DNA of 64,000 nucleotides from Alkalibacterium sp. AK22 (GCF_000585255.1 NZ_JANL01000021.1:25122-89121), one strand, 5' to 3'. Positions 15,795 through 25,413 are shown, counted from the first letter of the stretch. The notes: a model not told the origin generated them from the letters alone. Numbers and translations: made by a program.

Positions 15795-16766
15795 TCACAG
15801 CTGAAATCGGTTGTTCATCTCGTCAACTGTCATAGACTGCTCCAGCAGGACCATCAGCTTGATCCGGGCTTTGGGTCCGGTCAGACCGGGGGCGAAAATA
15901 AGGCCCAGTTCCTTCAGGTGTTTGCCGCCGCCAGTATAGGCGTAGATGTCCTGGGCGATGCCGTTAAACGCCCGGGAAGTGATGACAATCGGTATTCCTT
16001 GTTGAGTAAGCTGTCTGATACCGTCAAGAGTATCAGGCGGCATATTACCGGCGCCCAGGGCTTCAATGACTAGACCATCGATATCTGATCTGCTTAGAGC
16101 ATCAAAGAGAGTGTTATCCATCCCGGCGTATGCTTTAAGCAGGCAGACGTTGCTGCTGATTTGGGTGACAGGATAAGTTTCGCTGAATACCAGTTTCTGG
16201 AAAAAGCGAACTTCGTGCTTGGAGACAATGCCGATTGGTCCGAAAGTCGGGGTCCTGAATGTGGCAACATTAGTGGTATGGGTCTTGGTCACATATCGGG
16301 CAGTATGGATTTCTTCATTCAGAACAACGAGGACCCCTTTATTTCGGGCATCAGACGACAGGGCAGTCCAGATGGCATTTTGAAGGTTGCGTACCCCGTC
16401 AGATCCTAATTCGTCAACTGGGCGCATGGCCCCGGTTAGCACAACAGGAAAAGGAACGTGAAGAGTCAGGTCCAGAAAATAAGCAGTCTCTTCAAGCGTG
16501 TCTGTTCCATGAGTAATGACGACCCCGTCGAAAAGGTGCTCTTCTGCAGCCCTTGTGATTCTCTGTTGCAAAAGGAGCATGTCCGACGGTGTGACATGGG
16601 GAGAGGGCAACTGAAAAATTTCTTCTTCAATGATCTGTAAATTTTCTTCAAACAAATGACTGTACTGATTCAGAGGATGCTCGCTGCTCGGCTTGACCGC
16701 ACCCGTCCGCTGGTCCGTGCTCATCGATATGGTTCCTCCGGTATGCAGAAGTAAAATACGTTTCAT
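15795..16766 (-). CDS. ansA: L-asparaginase
   Basis: A 323-residue asparaginase that converts L-asparagine to aspartate and ammonia. Both active-site blocks are present: LLHTGGTISMS at the N-terminus with the nucleophilic threonine, and HGTDTLEETA (about 85-94) with the Thr-Asp pair; the Lys region follows. No signal peptide is present, which suits the cytosolic type I enzyme. ATG at 16766 has AAGGAGGA upstream. It lies 16 bases downstream of the MBL-fold gene on the same strand, so they form an operon. Confidence 0.9.
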   Translation of the reverse strand: MKRILLLHTGGTISMSTDQRTGAVKPSSEHPLNQYSHLFEENLQIIEEEIFQLPSPHVTPSDMLLLQQRITRAAEEHLFDGVVITHGTDTLEETAYFLDLTLHVPFPVVLTGAMRPVDELGSDGVRNLQNAIWTALSSDARNKGVLVVLNEEIHTARYVTKTHTTNVATFRTPTFGPIGIVSKHEVRFFQKLVFSETYPVTQISSNVCLLKAYAGMDNTLFDALSRSDIDGLVIEALGAGNMPPDTLDGIRQLTQQGIPIVITSRAFNGIAQDIYAYTGGGKHLKELGLIFAPGLTGPKARIKLMVLLEQSMTVDEMNNRFQL

Positions 16767-16782
16767 GATGGAGTCCTCCTTT

Positions 16783-17418
16783 CTAATAAGCGTAGGGATT
16801 AAAATAAGGGTTGTACTTTTTTTCGTAGCCGACAGTCGTCTGCATGCCGTGTCCCGGGTGCACGACTGTTTCGTCTGGCAGGGTGAAGAGATTTTCTTTG
16901 ATTGCCGGTATCAGCTTTTCCGGTTCGCTGCCAGGCAGGTCGGTCCTGCCGACGCTTCCTTTGAACAGGGCATCGCCTGATAGGACAAAGCCGCCTTCGG
17001 GAAAAACAAAGCTTACGCTCCCGGGGGAATGACCGGGCGTCGGGCGGACCTGACAAGCAAAAGGGCCGATTTCAAGAGTTTGATCCACTTCAAGCAGGTG
17101 TTCGGCAGGCTCAGCTGTAACTGGATCAACTCCGCCTTTAGAAAGGTTTTTAGCGGGGTCGCCCAGCCAGTCCTGTTCTTCTGGACTGACATAGACAGGG
17201 ATCTGATATGTTTTTCGGATCATATCCAGAGCGCCGATATGATCGAAATGAGCATGAGTCAAAAGGATCGCCATAGGCTGGACATTCAAGTGAGTGACAG
17301 TCTGAATGATTTTTTCGGCATCGTTTCCGGGATCCACAATCAGTGCCTGGGCTTCAAAATAGACAATATAGCAGTTCTCCTGGATTGCTCCAGTAATGAT
17401 TTTTTTGACTTGAGTCAT
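16783..17418 (-). CDS. MBL-fold metallohydrolase (glyoxalase II-like, YqgX type)
   Basis: A 211-residue metallo-beta-lactamase-fold hydrolase. The metal-binding motif THAHFDHIGALD (about 54-65) gives His and Asp ligands, followed by TPGHSPGS and SGDALF, and a final HPGHG. This set is typical of glyoxalase II-like proteins (YqgX/YcbL); it probably hydrolyses a thioester such as a glutathione or bacillithiol conjugate, but the substrate is not shown. ATG at 17418 has GGAGGAG upstream. It is first gene of the two-gene unit with asparaginase. Confidence 0.85.
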   Translation of the reverse strand: MTQVKKIITGAIQENCYIVYFEAQALIVDPGNDAEKIIQTVTHLNVQPMAILLTHAHFDHIGALDMIRKTYQIPVYVSPEEQDWLGDPAKNLSKGGVDPVTAEPAEHLLEVDQTLEIGPFACQVRPTPGHSPGSVSFVFPEGGFVLSGDALFKGSVGRTDLPGSEPEKLIPAIKENLFTLPDETVVHPGHGMQTTVGYEKKYNPYFNPYAY

Positions 17419-17616
17419 GTGTTTCTCCTCCTTGTTTCCATTTTTAAGTATAACCGATTGAACCGAAACTGTCGAAAAGATTTGACTGTTTCGGTGTGAG
17501 CTGTATTTCTGCTAAGGCCGATGGCAAAAGGCTAGAAGTGATTTATAAATGGTTATTTTTTCGAATGGGATTAATTGTGGAATTGTTAAAATGGATAAAT
17601 TAATCTTAAAAAGTGC
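17419..17616. other. Divergent intergenic region, nothing coding
   Basis: AT-rich spacer between the divergent MBL hydrolase and subtilase genes; the subtilase promoter follows at 17617. I see no other feature. Confidence 0.5.
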
Positions 17617-17645
17617 TTGTCTAGGGATAGGAGATATGCTAAAGT
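17617..17645 (+). promoter_or_regulatory. Promoter of the subtilase gene
   Basis: TTGTCT (17617-17622), a 17-bp spacer and TAAAGT (17640-17645). The leader to the start codon is about 85 bases. Confidence 0.5.
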
Positions 17646-17737
17646 TTATTAATATAAAATGAGAAAAGCGGTTGAGGTGATTAGAGTAAACTAATTTTAG
17701 GGTCCGCTTAAAGCACAAATTATAGGAGGAAATGCTT

Positions 17738-20152
17738 ATGAAAAAACCGGTGTACAAGGCACTGACGGCATCCATGTCTGTTCTGATGGGGCTTTCAGCT
17801 GTCATGCCTGCTTCAAGTGTAGTGGCAGAGGGAAATGGGGAGAAAGACGAACCTTCAGAACCAACGCTCCATTTGGATGCTGATCTGCTTTCTGATGAGG
17901 CCATCTCAGTTATTGTTGAGATTGAAGAAGAAGCTATGCTTCAGGCAAAGCAAAAGGGACGTTCTCAGTCTGAACAGCTTCTTGCTAGAGAAAGAGCACG
18001 TATCCTTGAAGAACTGGAAGCGTTCGGTGCTACGGCTGAATTGAACCATGAGTATGATCAGGTGTTTTCGGGCTTTTCCATTGAGCTGGCTGAAAATGAA
18101 CTGGGCAAACTGCTGGCTATTGACGGTGTCAAGTCGGTCTTTCCTAATCAGCAGTATGAAGTAGAGGCTATCGAACCCTTCGATCCGTCAGAAATCAGTT
18201 TTGAAATGCTGGATACGGCTCCTTACATAGAATCCGGAAAAGCTTGGGACGCTGGTTTTACGGGTGAAGGGGTTACAGTAGCCGTAATCGATACGGGTGT
18301 CGACTATACTCATCCCGACCTGGCCCATGCTTTTGGAGACTATCTTGGCTGGGACTTTGTTGACGGGAATGACGATCCTCAGGAAACACGACTGGGAGAT
18401 GTTGATGATCCAAGCGATATCACGACGCACGGCACGCATGTAGCAGGTACGATTGCCGCTAACGGGGAAATCAAGGGTGTAGCCCCCGATGCCTCACTGC
18501 TTGCTTATCGTGTACTGGGGCCGGGGGGCAGCGGAACGACTGACAATGTGATTGCCGCGATCGAACGAGCTGTGGAAGATGGAGCCGACGTGATGAATCT
18601 GTCTCTTGGTGCCAGTTTGAACAATCCGGATTTCCCTACATCGATTGCTTTGGATACTGCTATGGGCGAAGGTGTAGTCGCTGTGACGTCAAACGGAAAC
18701 TCCGGTCCATTTAACTGGACTGTCGGTTCTCCGGGAACATCTAGAGAAGCGATCTCTGTAGGCGCAACACAGCTGCCGTATAATGTGTTCAGGGCCGCAA
18801 TCGATACCGCCTCAGATGCTGAGTTCTCATCGGCAGAAGTTATGGGCTTTCCGAATGAAGAAGATCTGCTAGCTTTAAATGGGGAAACGTTTGAATTTGC
18901 CTATGCCGGACTGGGGAGTGCAGAGGAGCTATCTCAAGTGGACGTTGAAGGCAAGATTGCTTTAATTCAGCGGGGAGCATTCCCATTTGTAGAGAAAGCT
19001 GAGAATGCGAAAGCAGCTGGAGCAGCCGGTGTGATTCTGTTCAACAATGCGGCAGGGCGCCAGCCGGAAATTCCAGGTATGGCCCTCCCGACCATCATGA
19101 CCAGCCTCGATGACGGGCAGCAGCTTCTGGCTGATCTGGAAGCGGGCAACAATGAAGTCAGTTTTGATATTGCCTTTAGCCGTGAAGTGGGGGAGACCGT
19201 TGCAGACTTCTCATCCAGAGGACCTGTCATGGACAACTGGATGATCAAGCCGGATGTCATCGCACCGGGCGTCAATATCATCAGTACAATGCCTTTTAAT
19301 GAAGCAACAGGAACGTATGGCTATGCAGCCAAACAGGGAACCAGCATGTCGGCTCCTCACGTGGCTGGAGCAGCTGCGTTAATTCTGGAAGCTCACCCGG
19401 ACTGGGGCGTGGATTTTGTCAAAGCCTCTTTAATGAATACAGCTGAGCGTTTGACCGATCCAGAAGGGGACTATTACCCGCACAATACGCAGGGAGCCGG
19501 AAGCATACGTGTTCTGCAGGCCATACAGGCCGAGACACTGATCCTTCCAGGTAGCCATTCCTTTGGTGTATTTGAAAAAAGTAACGGGAGAGAGGTACGC
19601 AGACAAAGCTTTGATGTGATCAACCTGACAGATTCTAGAAAGCGTCATTCCGTTGACTTTACAGGCAATGAAGGAGTACGAGTCAGTACGAGCAATAATT
19701 TGAATCTGCCGGCAGGTAAAACTTCTTCGTTCAACTTCAATGTTCAAGTGAATGCCTCCAATCTGGAAAGCGGATATAATGAAGGAACTTTCACGATCAG
19801 TGACGGCAGCCGGACCTATGAAATGCCGACGATCCTGTTTGTTCAGGAGCCGGACTTCCCGCTACTGAATGATGTCCAGTTTTCATTGCTGGGGGACTTG
19901 CTGATTGGTATTGCCAGCCTGACGACAAATGTCGACCAGTTTGCCTTGCGTGTCCGCAATGCTGATACCGGTGAACTGCTGACCGAAGCAGCTGTGTCTG
20001 ATAATGTACCAGCAGGAGACCACTTCTTTATGTGGGATATGCTGATTGATGGACAGCCGCTTCAACCGGGCCGCTATGAACTGAATCCCACTGCTTTCCT
20101 TGGCGGACGGGTGACAGAACTGCCTGGTGGTGTTCTGACCGTTACACCTTAA
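17738..20152 (+). CDS. Secreted subtilisin-family serine protease, Vpr-like
   Basis: An 804-residue S8 protease with a signal peptide (cut near VVA-EG, about 30), an inhibitor I9-like propeptide (about 55-145) and a catalytic domain with Asp185 (VIDTGVD), His231 (HGTHVAG) and Ser536 (GTSMSAP). A PA domain is inserted at about 385-470, and about 200 C-terminal residues contain beta-rich segments ending in a FlgD-like Ig fold (AGDHFFMWDMLIDGQPLQPGRYEL). Vpr of Bacillus has the same order. No LPXTG motif or SLH domain is present, so it is probably released or held non-covalently. ATG at 17738 is preferred over 17732 because AGGAGG lies 8 rather than 2 bases away. It likely supplies peptides. Confidence 0.92.
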   Translation: MKKPVYKALTASMSVLMGLSAVMPASSVVAEGNGEKDEPSEPTLHLDADLLSDEAISVIVEIEEEAMLQAKQKGRSQSEQLLARERARILEELEAFGATAELNHEYDQVFSGFSIELAENELGKLLAIDGVKSVFPNQQYEVEAIEPFDPSEISFEMLDTAPYIESGKAWDAGFTGEGVTVAVIDTGVDYTHPDLAHAFGDYLGWDFVDGNDDPQETRLGDVDDPSDITTHGTHVAGTIAANGEIKGVAPDASLLAYRVLGPGGSGTTDNVIAAIERAVEDGADVMNLSLGASLNNPDFPTSIALDTAMGEGVVAVTSNGNSGPFNWTVGSPGTSREAISVGATQLPYNVFRAAIDTASDAEFSSAEVMGFPNEEDLLALNGETFEFAYAGLGSAEELSQVDVEGKIALIQRGAFPFVEKAENAKAAGAAGVILFNNAAGRQPEIPGMALPTIMTSLDDGQQLLADLEAGNNEVSFDIAFSREVGETVADFSSRGPVMDNWMIKPDVIAPGVNIISTMPFNEATGTYGYAAKQGTSMSAPHVAGAAALILEAHPDWGVDFVKASLMNTAERLTDPEGDYYPHNTQGAGSIRVLQAIQAETLILPGSHSFGVFEKSNGREVRRQSFDVINLTDSRKRHSVDFTGNEGVRVSTSNNLNLPAGKTSSFNFNVQVNASNLESGYNEGTFTISDGSRTYEMPTILFVQEPDFPLLNDVQFSLLGDLLIGIASLTTNVDQFALRVRNADTGELLTEAAVSDNVPAGDHFFMWDMLIDGQPLQPGRYELNPTAFLGGRVTELPGGVLTVTP

Positions 20153-20195
20153 AGGACTGTTGAAACATATTCAATCAGGTAGAGTAAATGCTATG

Positions 20196-20226
20196 AGAAG
20201 TCGGGTCACTTGACCCGACTTCTTTT
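20196..20226 (+). terminator. Terminator of the subtilase gene
   Basis: AGAAGTCGGGTCA (20196-20208) pairs with TGACCCGACTTCT (20211-20223); the tip must open to form a loop. TTTTG follows. Confidence 0.8.
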
Positions 20227-20327
20227 GTTGTGGCTGCTGCAATCAGTCTGATTAAGAGGCAAATAAAAGACTAAGCTGACTTTAGGGCAAACCTCTGTAT
20301 GTAGATGCTGACAGGCAGGCGTATCAG

Positions 20328-20356
20328 TTGAGATTGTGAGAAGAGTATCATACAAT
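20328..20356 (+). promoter_or_regulatory. dps promoter
   Basis: TTGAGA (20328-20333), a 17-bp spacer and TACAAT (20351-20356). Its position shows that an upstream in-frame ATG at 20336 cannot be the translation start. Confidence 0.65.
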
Positions 20357-20410
20357 GAAGGCAACATAAAAAACATCCGGAAAGAAACTTTAATGGGAGG
20401 CGTTTTGTTT

Positions 20411-20875
20411 ATGGCAACAGAATCCGTCACAGCTTCATTGAACAAGCTGGTCGCAACACAGGGGCTTTTATATATCAAGCTTCACCAGGCTCACTGGTAC
20501 ATTAAAGGACCCAATTTCTTCGATCTTCACGTCAAGCTGGAAGAGTATTATGATGAACTGACTGCTCAGATGGATCTAACAGCTGAAAGGCTGCTTCAGC
20601 TGGGTGGAGAACCCTATTCTACCCTTCAGGAATTTATCGAGCATTCAGTAATAAAAGAGTCTGCAGGAGATAAAAATAAGAAGCCCGAAGACATGATCGA
20701 AGCGGTAGTATCTGATTTTGAAATCTATAGAGACGAACTGGGAGAGGGAATTGACTTGTTCGATGATGCCAGCGATGATGTGACCGTCGATATACTGACT
20801 GAACAGAAGCGAGAGGTAGACAAGGTGATCTGGATGCTCTGGGCTTACCTGGGTAAAGATGCACTCGGGAACTGA
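20411..20875 (+). CDS. dps: Dps-family ferritin-like DNA-protection protein
   Basis: A 154-residue four-helix ferritin-like protein. Residues of the inter-subunit ferroxidase centre are visible in KLHQAHWYIKGPNFFDLHVKLEEYYDEL: the first His pair, then the Asp/Glu cluster. Dps oxidises Fe2+ with hydrogen peroxide and stores iron in a 12-subunit shell. ATG at 20411 is preferred: GGGAGG ends 10 bases before it and it matches the family N-terminus. A TTG at 20405 is possible. It is monocistronic, with its own promoter and terminator. No PerR-type box was recognised. Confidence 0.9.
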   Translation: MATESVTASLNKLVATQGLLYIKLHQAHWYIKGPNFFDLHVKLEEYYDELTAQMDLTAERLLQLGGEPYSTLQEFIEHSVIKESAGDKNKKPEDMIEAVVSDFEIYRDELGEGIDLFDDASDDVTVDILTEQKREVDKVIWMLWAYLGKDALGN

Positions 20876-20883
20876 ATAATTAA

Positions 20884-20917
20884 GAAAGGCCGGGAAATAG
20901 ATCCCGGTCTTTTTTTG
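20884..20917 (+). terminator. dps terminator
   Basis: An 11-bp stem (AAAGGCCGGGA with TCCCGGTCTTT, one G-U pair) followed by a T-run. Confidence 0.85.
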
Positions 20918-21040
20918 TATCATACCCTGTACAGGCCAGCTTGTTGCATTGTGAAGAGCGACTGCTAAGCTTGATTTTTTCTGCCCAAACAGTGAATTAT
21001 GTGGTACGATAGAGTATATTTTTAACGAAGAGGGTATTTT

Positions 21041-21505
21041 ATGAAGCTGATCACCAAAAACGAAGAAGAAACAAGAAAGCTGGCGGCCTACTTGGGTGAC
21101 CAGCTGGAAGGGGGCATGACCGTCCTACTTGAAGGACAGCTGGGTGCAGGAAAAACAACCTTCACCAAAGGTCTGGCTGAAAGTCTGGGAATCAGGCGGG
21201 CAGTTAAAAGTCCTACGTATACCTTGATCAAGGAGTATACTGACGGCAGACTGCCGCTTTACCATATGGATCTTTACCGCATGGAAGATGCAGAAGATGA
21301 AGATTTGGGACTGGAGGAGTACTTCTTTGGTCAAGGGGTAACGGTTGTTGAGTGGGGGAAGTTCATGCAGGAAGATCTCCCGGAGGACTACCTTTATGTA
21401 GAATTGAAAGCTTCTGAAGCACTCACGGAAAGAGAAATAACGGTGACGGCTGTTGGTGAAAAGTACAAGAAAATTATGGAGCGGTTGGAATATGACTATA
21501 AATGA
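21041..21505 (+). CDS. tsaE: tRNA threonylcarbamoyladenosine biosynthesis ATPase TsaE
   Basis: A 154-residue P-loop protein with Walker A EGQLGAGKTT (31-40) and the family block SPTYTLIKEY followed by HMDLYRM. TsaE works with TsaB and TsaD to place the t6A modification at position 37 of ANN-decoding tRNAs. Usually tsaE, tsaB and rimI cluster, but here only a GNAT gene follows and tsaB is absent from the window. GAGGG lies before ATG at 21041. The end of the gene overlaps the GNAT start by 14 bases. Confidence 0.93.
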   Translation: MKLITKNEEETRKLAAYLGDQLEGGMTVLLEGQLGAGKTTFTKGLAESLGIRRAVKSPTYTLIKEYTDGRLPLYHMDLYRMEDAEDEDLGLEEYFFGQGVTVVEWGKFMQEDLPEDYLYVELKASEALTEREITVTAVGEKYKKIMERLEYDYK

Positions 21506-22022
21506 AGAAATGGACTGTATCATAAGAGAAGCAGTGCCTTCTGATGCAGAGGGTGTAATCAATCTGATCAACCGAACGGCGACTCAGACCGGATTTATGA
21601 CGCAAGGAGATGAAGGGTTTTCTTTGAGTGTGGCAGAAGAGGCAAAAGAGCTCGACAAGATATATGCGTCCGAAAATAATTCAGTAATCGTAGCTGTAGT
21701 CAATGGACAAATTATCGGTATCGCTTCGATATCCGGCTCCTCTAAACCTAAAATCAGGCATATCGGAGATATCGGGATTGTCATCGACCAGCCTTTCTGG
21801 GGAATGGGACTGGGACGGATGATGATGACCGAATTGCTGGAGTGGGCTGAATCCTCTGATGTGCTCAAGCGTTTGCAGCTGCAGGTGCAACGTCGGAACA
21901 CGCGGGCGCGTAAATTATATGAAACACTGGGATTCAAACTGGAAGCGATTCTCGAATACGGGGTCAAGGACAACGGCGAATATCTGGATGTCTGTCAGAT
22001 GAGTAAGTTGATCAACCTGTGA
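21492..22022 (+). CDS. GNAT family N-acetyltransferase
   Basis: A 176-residue acetyltransferase with a complete GNAT fold; the acetyl-CoA loop is GMGLGRMMM at about 102-110, followed by QVQRRNTRARKLYETLGF, where the Asn and Tyr are typical. The acceptor is unknown; it is most like RimJ/RimL-type enzymes that modify protein N-termini or small amines. The preferred start at 21492 has GGAG 10 bases upstream and lies inside tsaE, implying translational coupling. An ATG at 21510 would shorten it by six residues. It ends at a strong terminator. Confidence 0.8.
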   Translation: MTINEEMDCIIREAVPSDAEGVINLINRTATQTGFMTQGDEGFSLSVAEEAKELDKIYASENNSVIVAVVNGQIIGIASISGSSKPKIRHIGDIGIVIDQPFWGMGLGRMMMTELLEWAESSDVLKRLQLQVQRRNTRARKLYETLGFKLEAILEYGVKDNGEYLDVCQMSKLINL

Positions 22023-22025
22023 ACA

Positions 22026-22069
22026 AAGAAAGCACGGCACTGGCGGTCAAGCCAGAGCCGTGCTTTCTT
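22026..22069. terminator. Terminator between the GNAT and exonuclease genes
   Basis: A long stem: GAAAGCACGGC with GCCGTGCTTTC and an inner CTGGC/GCCAG, separated by a single A-A mismatch. It serves the two convergent genes. Confidence 0.85.
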
Positions 22070-22592
22070 ATTTAATGAAACGGGTCAGAGAAGATGGACC
22101 GAATTCGTGTTCTTGATTCAGTAAGATTTTAGCACAGGCCCGGGCATCATCCAGAGCGTGGTGGTGATTGAGTTGGATACCGTAGTAATCCGCCACCGTA
22201 TTCAGCTTGTGATTTGGCAGACTTTTAAGCAAGGCACGGGAAGACCGGACAGTACATAAGGTTCTGAAATCAGGGATCATCAGCCCGTAATGGGAGAGTG
22301 TCCCGCTTAAAATACGCTTGTCAAATGGCATGTTATGCGCAACTACCAGCTGGTCAGCTGAGAAAAATTGCTGGAGATCTCTCCAGACTTCCGGAAATTT
22401 TGGTGCGTCGATCACATCGTTTTCCTGGATACCGTGAATACGGGTGTTGATTCGGTCGAACCAGGTTTCTGGCTGGATGAGTGAGTAATACTCGTCCACA
22501 ATCTCGCTGTTTCTGACTATTGTCATAGCGACCGAACAGGCACTATGCGTCTGACGGTTGGCTGTTTCAAAATCGATTGAAGTAAAGTCCAT
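22068..22592 (-). CDS. DnaQ-like 3'-5' exonuclease (DEDDh)
   Basis: A 174-residue single-domain exonuclease of the Pol III epsilon superfamily. Motif Exo I is SIDFETAN (Asp7, Glu9), Exo II is AHNMPFDK and Exo III is HHALDDARA, giving the DEDDh set. Standalone proteins of this kind remove nucleotides from DNA 3' ends. The start at 22592 follows AAAAAGGAG by 7 bases. The frame stays open 41 codons further upstream, but that part has no ribosome binding site and no similarity to the family. Confidence 0.88.
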   Translation of the reverse strand: MDFTSIDFETANRQTHSACSVAMTIVRNSEIVDEYYSLIQPETWFDRINTRIHGIQENDVIDAPKFPEVWRDLQQFFSADQLVVAHNMPFDKRILSGTLSHYGLMIPDFRTLCTVRSSRALLKSLPNHKLNTVADYYGIQLNHHHALDDARACAKILLNQEHEFGPSSLTRFIK

Positions 22593-22742
22593 GTCGTGCT
22601 CCTTTTTTAGTCTAAATAGGTGCAGGTTTGTGTCTGTATAGTATAGCACGTGAGCATCAGCTTTCAAGAACAGCTTTGTCAACCGTCTCCATCCTGAAGG
22701 GATTGAGCCAGCCAAAAGGGTATAAAGGTCTATTCGGCTGGC

Positions 22743-25370
22743 TCAAGCTTTGCGCCAAATTTTACGCAGTTCCATAATGACGGTCGTCGTTAGAGCCAGA
22801 CTGACTGAAATCAGCCACTGGGTCAGGCCGAAGTCTTGAGGGATGGAGAAGATGGGCCGTACACTAGGTAAGAGTGTCAGTCCGTAGAGAAGGGAACAGA
22901 CGGCAAAAGCGAGCAGGACCATTTTGTTTTTATAGAAGCCGGCACCAAAACTGGTTTGGGTAGTGGAGCGAGCCGGAAATACCTGCAGAGTCCGGGACAG
23001 AATTAGAACAGTAAAGGCCATGGCGACACTGATTTCTGGTGAGTACAAAAGAAGGCCTAAAAACTGGGCAACAATGACTGCTGTACCGATCAGTCCACCT
23101 CTGAATATGACCGTGTGTAAGGTTTGTCTTGAAAAAATATTTTCATGGGGATCCCGAGGAGCCTCATCCATGACATTGGGTTCTTTGGGTTCTAGACCGA
23201 GCGCAATTGCCGGTAGAGAATCATTCACTAGGTTGATGAATAGCAGCTGGAGGGCTGTAAATGGGCTGACCCAGTCCATGATCAAAGCAAACAGGATTGC
23301 GATGACCGCCCCCAGATTACCGGAAAAGAGATAGGTAATTGATTTCTTGATATTTTTGTATATCGTACGTCCGACAGAGACAGCTTTTACAATCGATACA
23401 AAGTTATCGTCGGTCAAAATCATGGCAGACGCGTCCTTGGCCACATCCGTTCCACTGCCCATGGCAATACCGATATCGGCCTGTTTTAAAGCCGGTGCAT
23501 CATTGACTCCGTCACCAGTCATGGCTGTGACCTGATTTTTTTTCTGCCAGGCATCCACGATGCGAATCTTATTGTCGGGCGTGACGCGGGCATACACTGT
23601 AATCTTGTCCAAGTTTGCCATCAGTTCTTCATCTGACAGGGTATCCAGTTCCTGACCGGTCAAAGCCAGATCTGCTTCACTTGAAATATTCAGGTTCCTG
23701 GCAATAGCCTTGGCTGTAGTTTTGTGATCGCCTGTAATCATGACTGTCTTTATTCCAGCTCGGGCAGCATCTTCAACCGCATGGTAGACTTCAGGACGGG
23801 GAGGATCGATCATGGCCAGGAGGCCGATAAAGATAAGGTCTGTTTCATCCTCGGAAGTAAGCTCTGTCTGGTCAAAAGGTTTATAGGCGAAAGCTAGCAC
23901 ACGCATGGCCTGACTGGAGAAAAACTCAATTTTTTCAGCCAGTTCCTGTTCCCGTTCTTCTGTCAGGTAGACTGTTTCATTATTGATTCTGATGCGGGAG
24001 CAGAGCGACAGAATCACATCCGGCCCCCCCTTGACTAATAAACGCTTTTCACCATCAATTGTGTGAACCGTCGACATACGTTTACGGCTTGAATCGAAAG
24101 GGAGTTCTGCTAATCTTGGATAAGTGCTTCGAATCTGAGTATAAGGCAACTGCTGTTTTTCGCTGTAGGCGATGAGAGCTACCTCTGTCGGATCCCCATT
24201 AGATCCTCCATTTCCATCAAGAGTCGAGTCATTGGTGAGAGCTGCAATCTGCATCAAAATTTTTTCTGATTCACCCCAGGCTTTAGGCTGTCCCGAAAAT
24301 AGAGTAGAAGGACCTCCTGGAATATAAGCATCAACGACGGTCATTTTGTTTTGAGTCAGTGTACCCGTTTTATCTGTACAGATTACACTAGTGGCTCCTA
24401 GAGTTTCAACAGCGGGCAGCTTGCGGATGATTGCATGCTGTCGGGCCATTTTATTGGTTCCGACGGATAAAACAATAGTGACGATCGACTGAAGGGCTTC
24501 TGGTATGGCGGCTACGGCTACAGCAACTGCAAACATGAAAGCGTTCAAAAGAGGCTCTGTCATAGCGGGTGTATCCTCCAGGAACAGGCGACCAGCCTGA
24601 ACACTGAATATAAGGATAGAAAGCATCAGTATGACCCATCCCAGATTTTTGCTAAACTGCTCAAGTTTTTTCTGCAAGGGAGTTTGTCTGGCTTCCGTGC
24701 TTTGTATCAGCTGGGCGACCTTACCTACTTCTGTCTGCACACCTGTATGGGTAGCAATGAATGTTCCCCGACCGTATGCGACCAGCGTTCCGCTGTAGAC
24801 CATATTGAACCGGTCAGCCAGAGGGGTGTCCTGATTGATGGGAGCAGCTGATTTGTCGGAAGGAACAGATTCACCAGTGATTACACCTTCTTGCACCTGC
24901 AAAGACTCTGCCTCGAGGAGGCGGCCATCTGCAGGTATACTGTCTCCGGCATCCAGCAGAACCAGGTCTCCGACAACAATCTGTCTGGCCTCCAGAGACA
25001 CTGGGTGACCATCCCTTAAAACAGTGGCGGTAGGGGCCGCCATTTTGCGGAGAGAATCCAGTGAACTTTCAGCTTTTCGGGTTTGAACAACACTCAAAAT
25101 AGAATTCAGAATCAGTACGGTAAAGATAATAGCCGATTCCAGCTGATCGCCAAGTAAAATCTGGATAAGTGCGACAACCAGCAGAACAATGACCATAGGG
25201 TCTTTGAAGGCTTCCACAAATAAAGACAGGAGAGAACGCTGATCCTGCTGGCTGATTTCATTCCAGCCGTATCGGCTGCGCTTTTCCTCGATCGCTGGCG
25301 TAGTCAGTCCTTCAGGAGATGACTGAAGGGCCTCTATAACACTGGAATCTTTCATTTTATAGTAGTCCAT
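22743..25370 (-). CDS. P-type cation-transporting ATPase (PacL/Ca2+-ATPase type)
   Basis: An 875-residue P2-type ATPase pumping cations across the membrane. The actuator motif is TGES (about 168), the phosphorylated aspartate is in CTDKTGT (about 332) and the hinge is TGDGVNDAP (about 615). Ten membrane segments are expected; the ion-site segments read AAIPEAL (M4) and NLVNDSLPA (M6), as in Ca2+/Mn2+ pumps. The untranslated leader contains a probable yybP-ykoY riboswitch, which senses Mn2+ in related bacteria. Manganese efflux, as for YoaB of Lactococcus, is therefore the most likely role. GAGAGGA lies 8 bases before ATG at 25370. Confidence 0.9.
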   Translation of the reverse strand: MDYYKMKDSSVIEALQSSPEGLTTPAIEEKRSRYGWNEISQQDQRSLLSLFVEAFKDPMVIVLLVVALIQILLGDQLESAIIFTVLILNSILSVVQTRKAESSLDSLRKMAAPTATVLRDGHPVSLEARQIVVGDLVLLDAGDSIPADGRLLEAESLQVQEGVITGESVPSDKSAAPINQDTPLADRFNMVYSGTLVAYGRGTFIATHTGVQTEVGKVAQLIQSTEARQTPLQKKLEQFSKNLGWVILMLSILIFSVQAGRLFLEDTPAMTEPLLNAFMFAVAVAVAAIPEALQSIVTIVLSVGTNKMARQHAIIRKLPAVETLGATSVICTDKTGTLTQNKMTVVDAYIPGGPSTLFSGQPKAWGESEKILMQIAALTNDSTLDGNGGSNGDPTEVALIAYSEKQQLPYTQIRSTYPRLAELPFDSSRKRMSTVHTIDGEKRLLVKGGPDVILSLCSRIRINNETVYLTEEREQELAEKIEFFSSQAMRVLAFAYKPFDQTELTSEDETDLIFIGLLAMIDPPRPEVYHAVEDAARAGIKTVMITGDHKTTAKAIARNLNISSEADLALTGQELDTLSDEELMANLDKITVYARVTPDNKIRIVDAWQKKNQVTAMTGDGVNDAPALKQADIGIAMGSGTDVAKDASAMILTDDNFVSIVKAVSVGRTIYKNIKKSITYLFSGNLGAVIAILFALIMDWVSPFTALQLLFINLVNDSLPAIALGLEPKEPNVMDEAPRDPHENIFSRQTLHTVIFRGGLIGTAVIVAQFLGLLLYSPEISVAMAFTVLILSRTLQVFPARSTTQTSFGAGFYKNKMVLLAFAVCSLLYGLTLLPSVRPIFSIPQDFGLTQWLISVSLALTTTVIMELRKIWRKA

Positions 25371-25413
25371 GATAAAATCCTCTCTTTTTCCATAGAAAGC
25401 TGAAGATAAAAAA

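Noticed and set aside
17029..17499. 156-codon open frame on the plus strand over the MBL hydrolase
   Set aside because: Antisense shadow of a gene with intact metal-binding motifs; no ribosome binding site.
20336..20410. Longer Dps with 25 more N-terminal residues
   Set aside because: That start lies inside the promoter (between the -35 and -10 boxes).
22593..22715. Longer N-terminus for the DnaQ-like exonuclease
   Set aside because: No ribosome binding site, no family similarity, and a strong site exists for the start at 22592.
22703..22746. 11-bp inverted repeat at the end of the P-type ATPase gene as a terminator
   Set aside because: It overlaps the stop codon, has a 22-base loop and no T-run on the minus strand.
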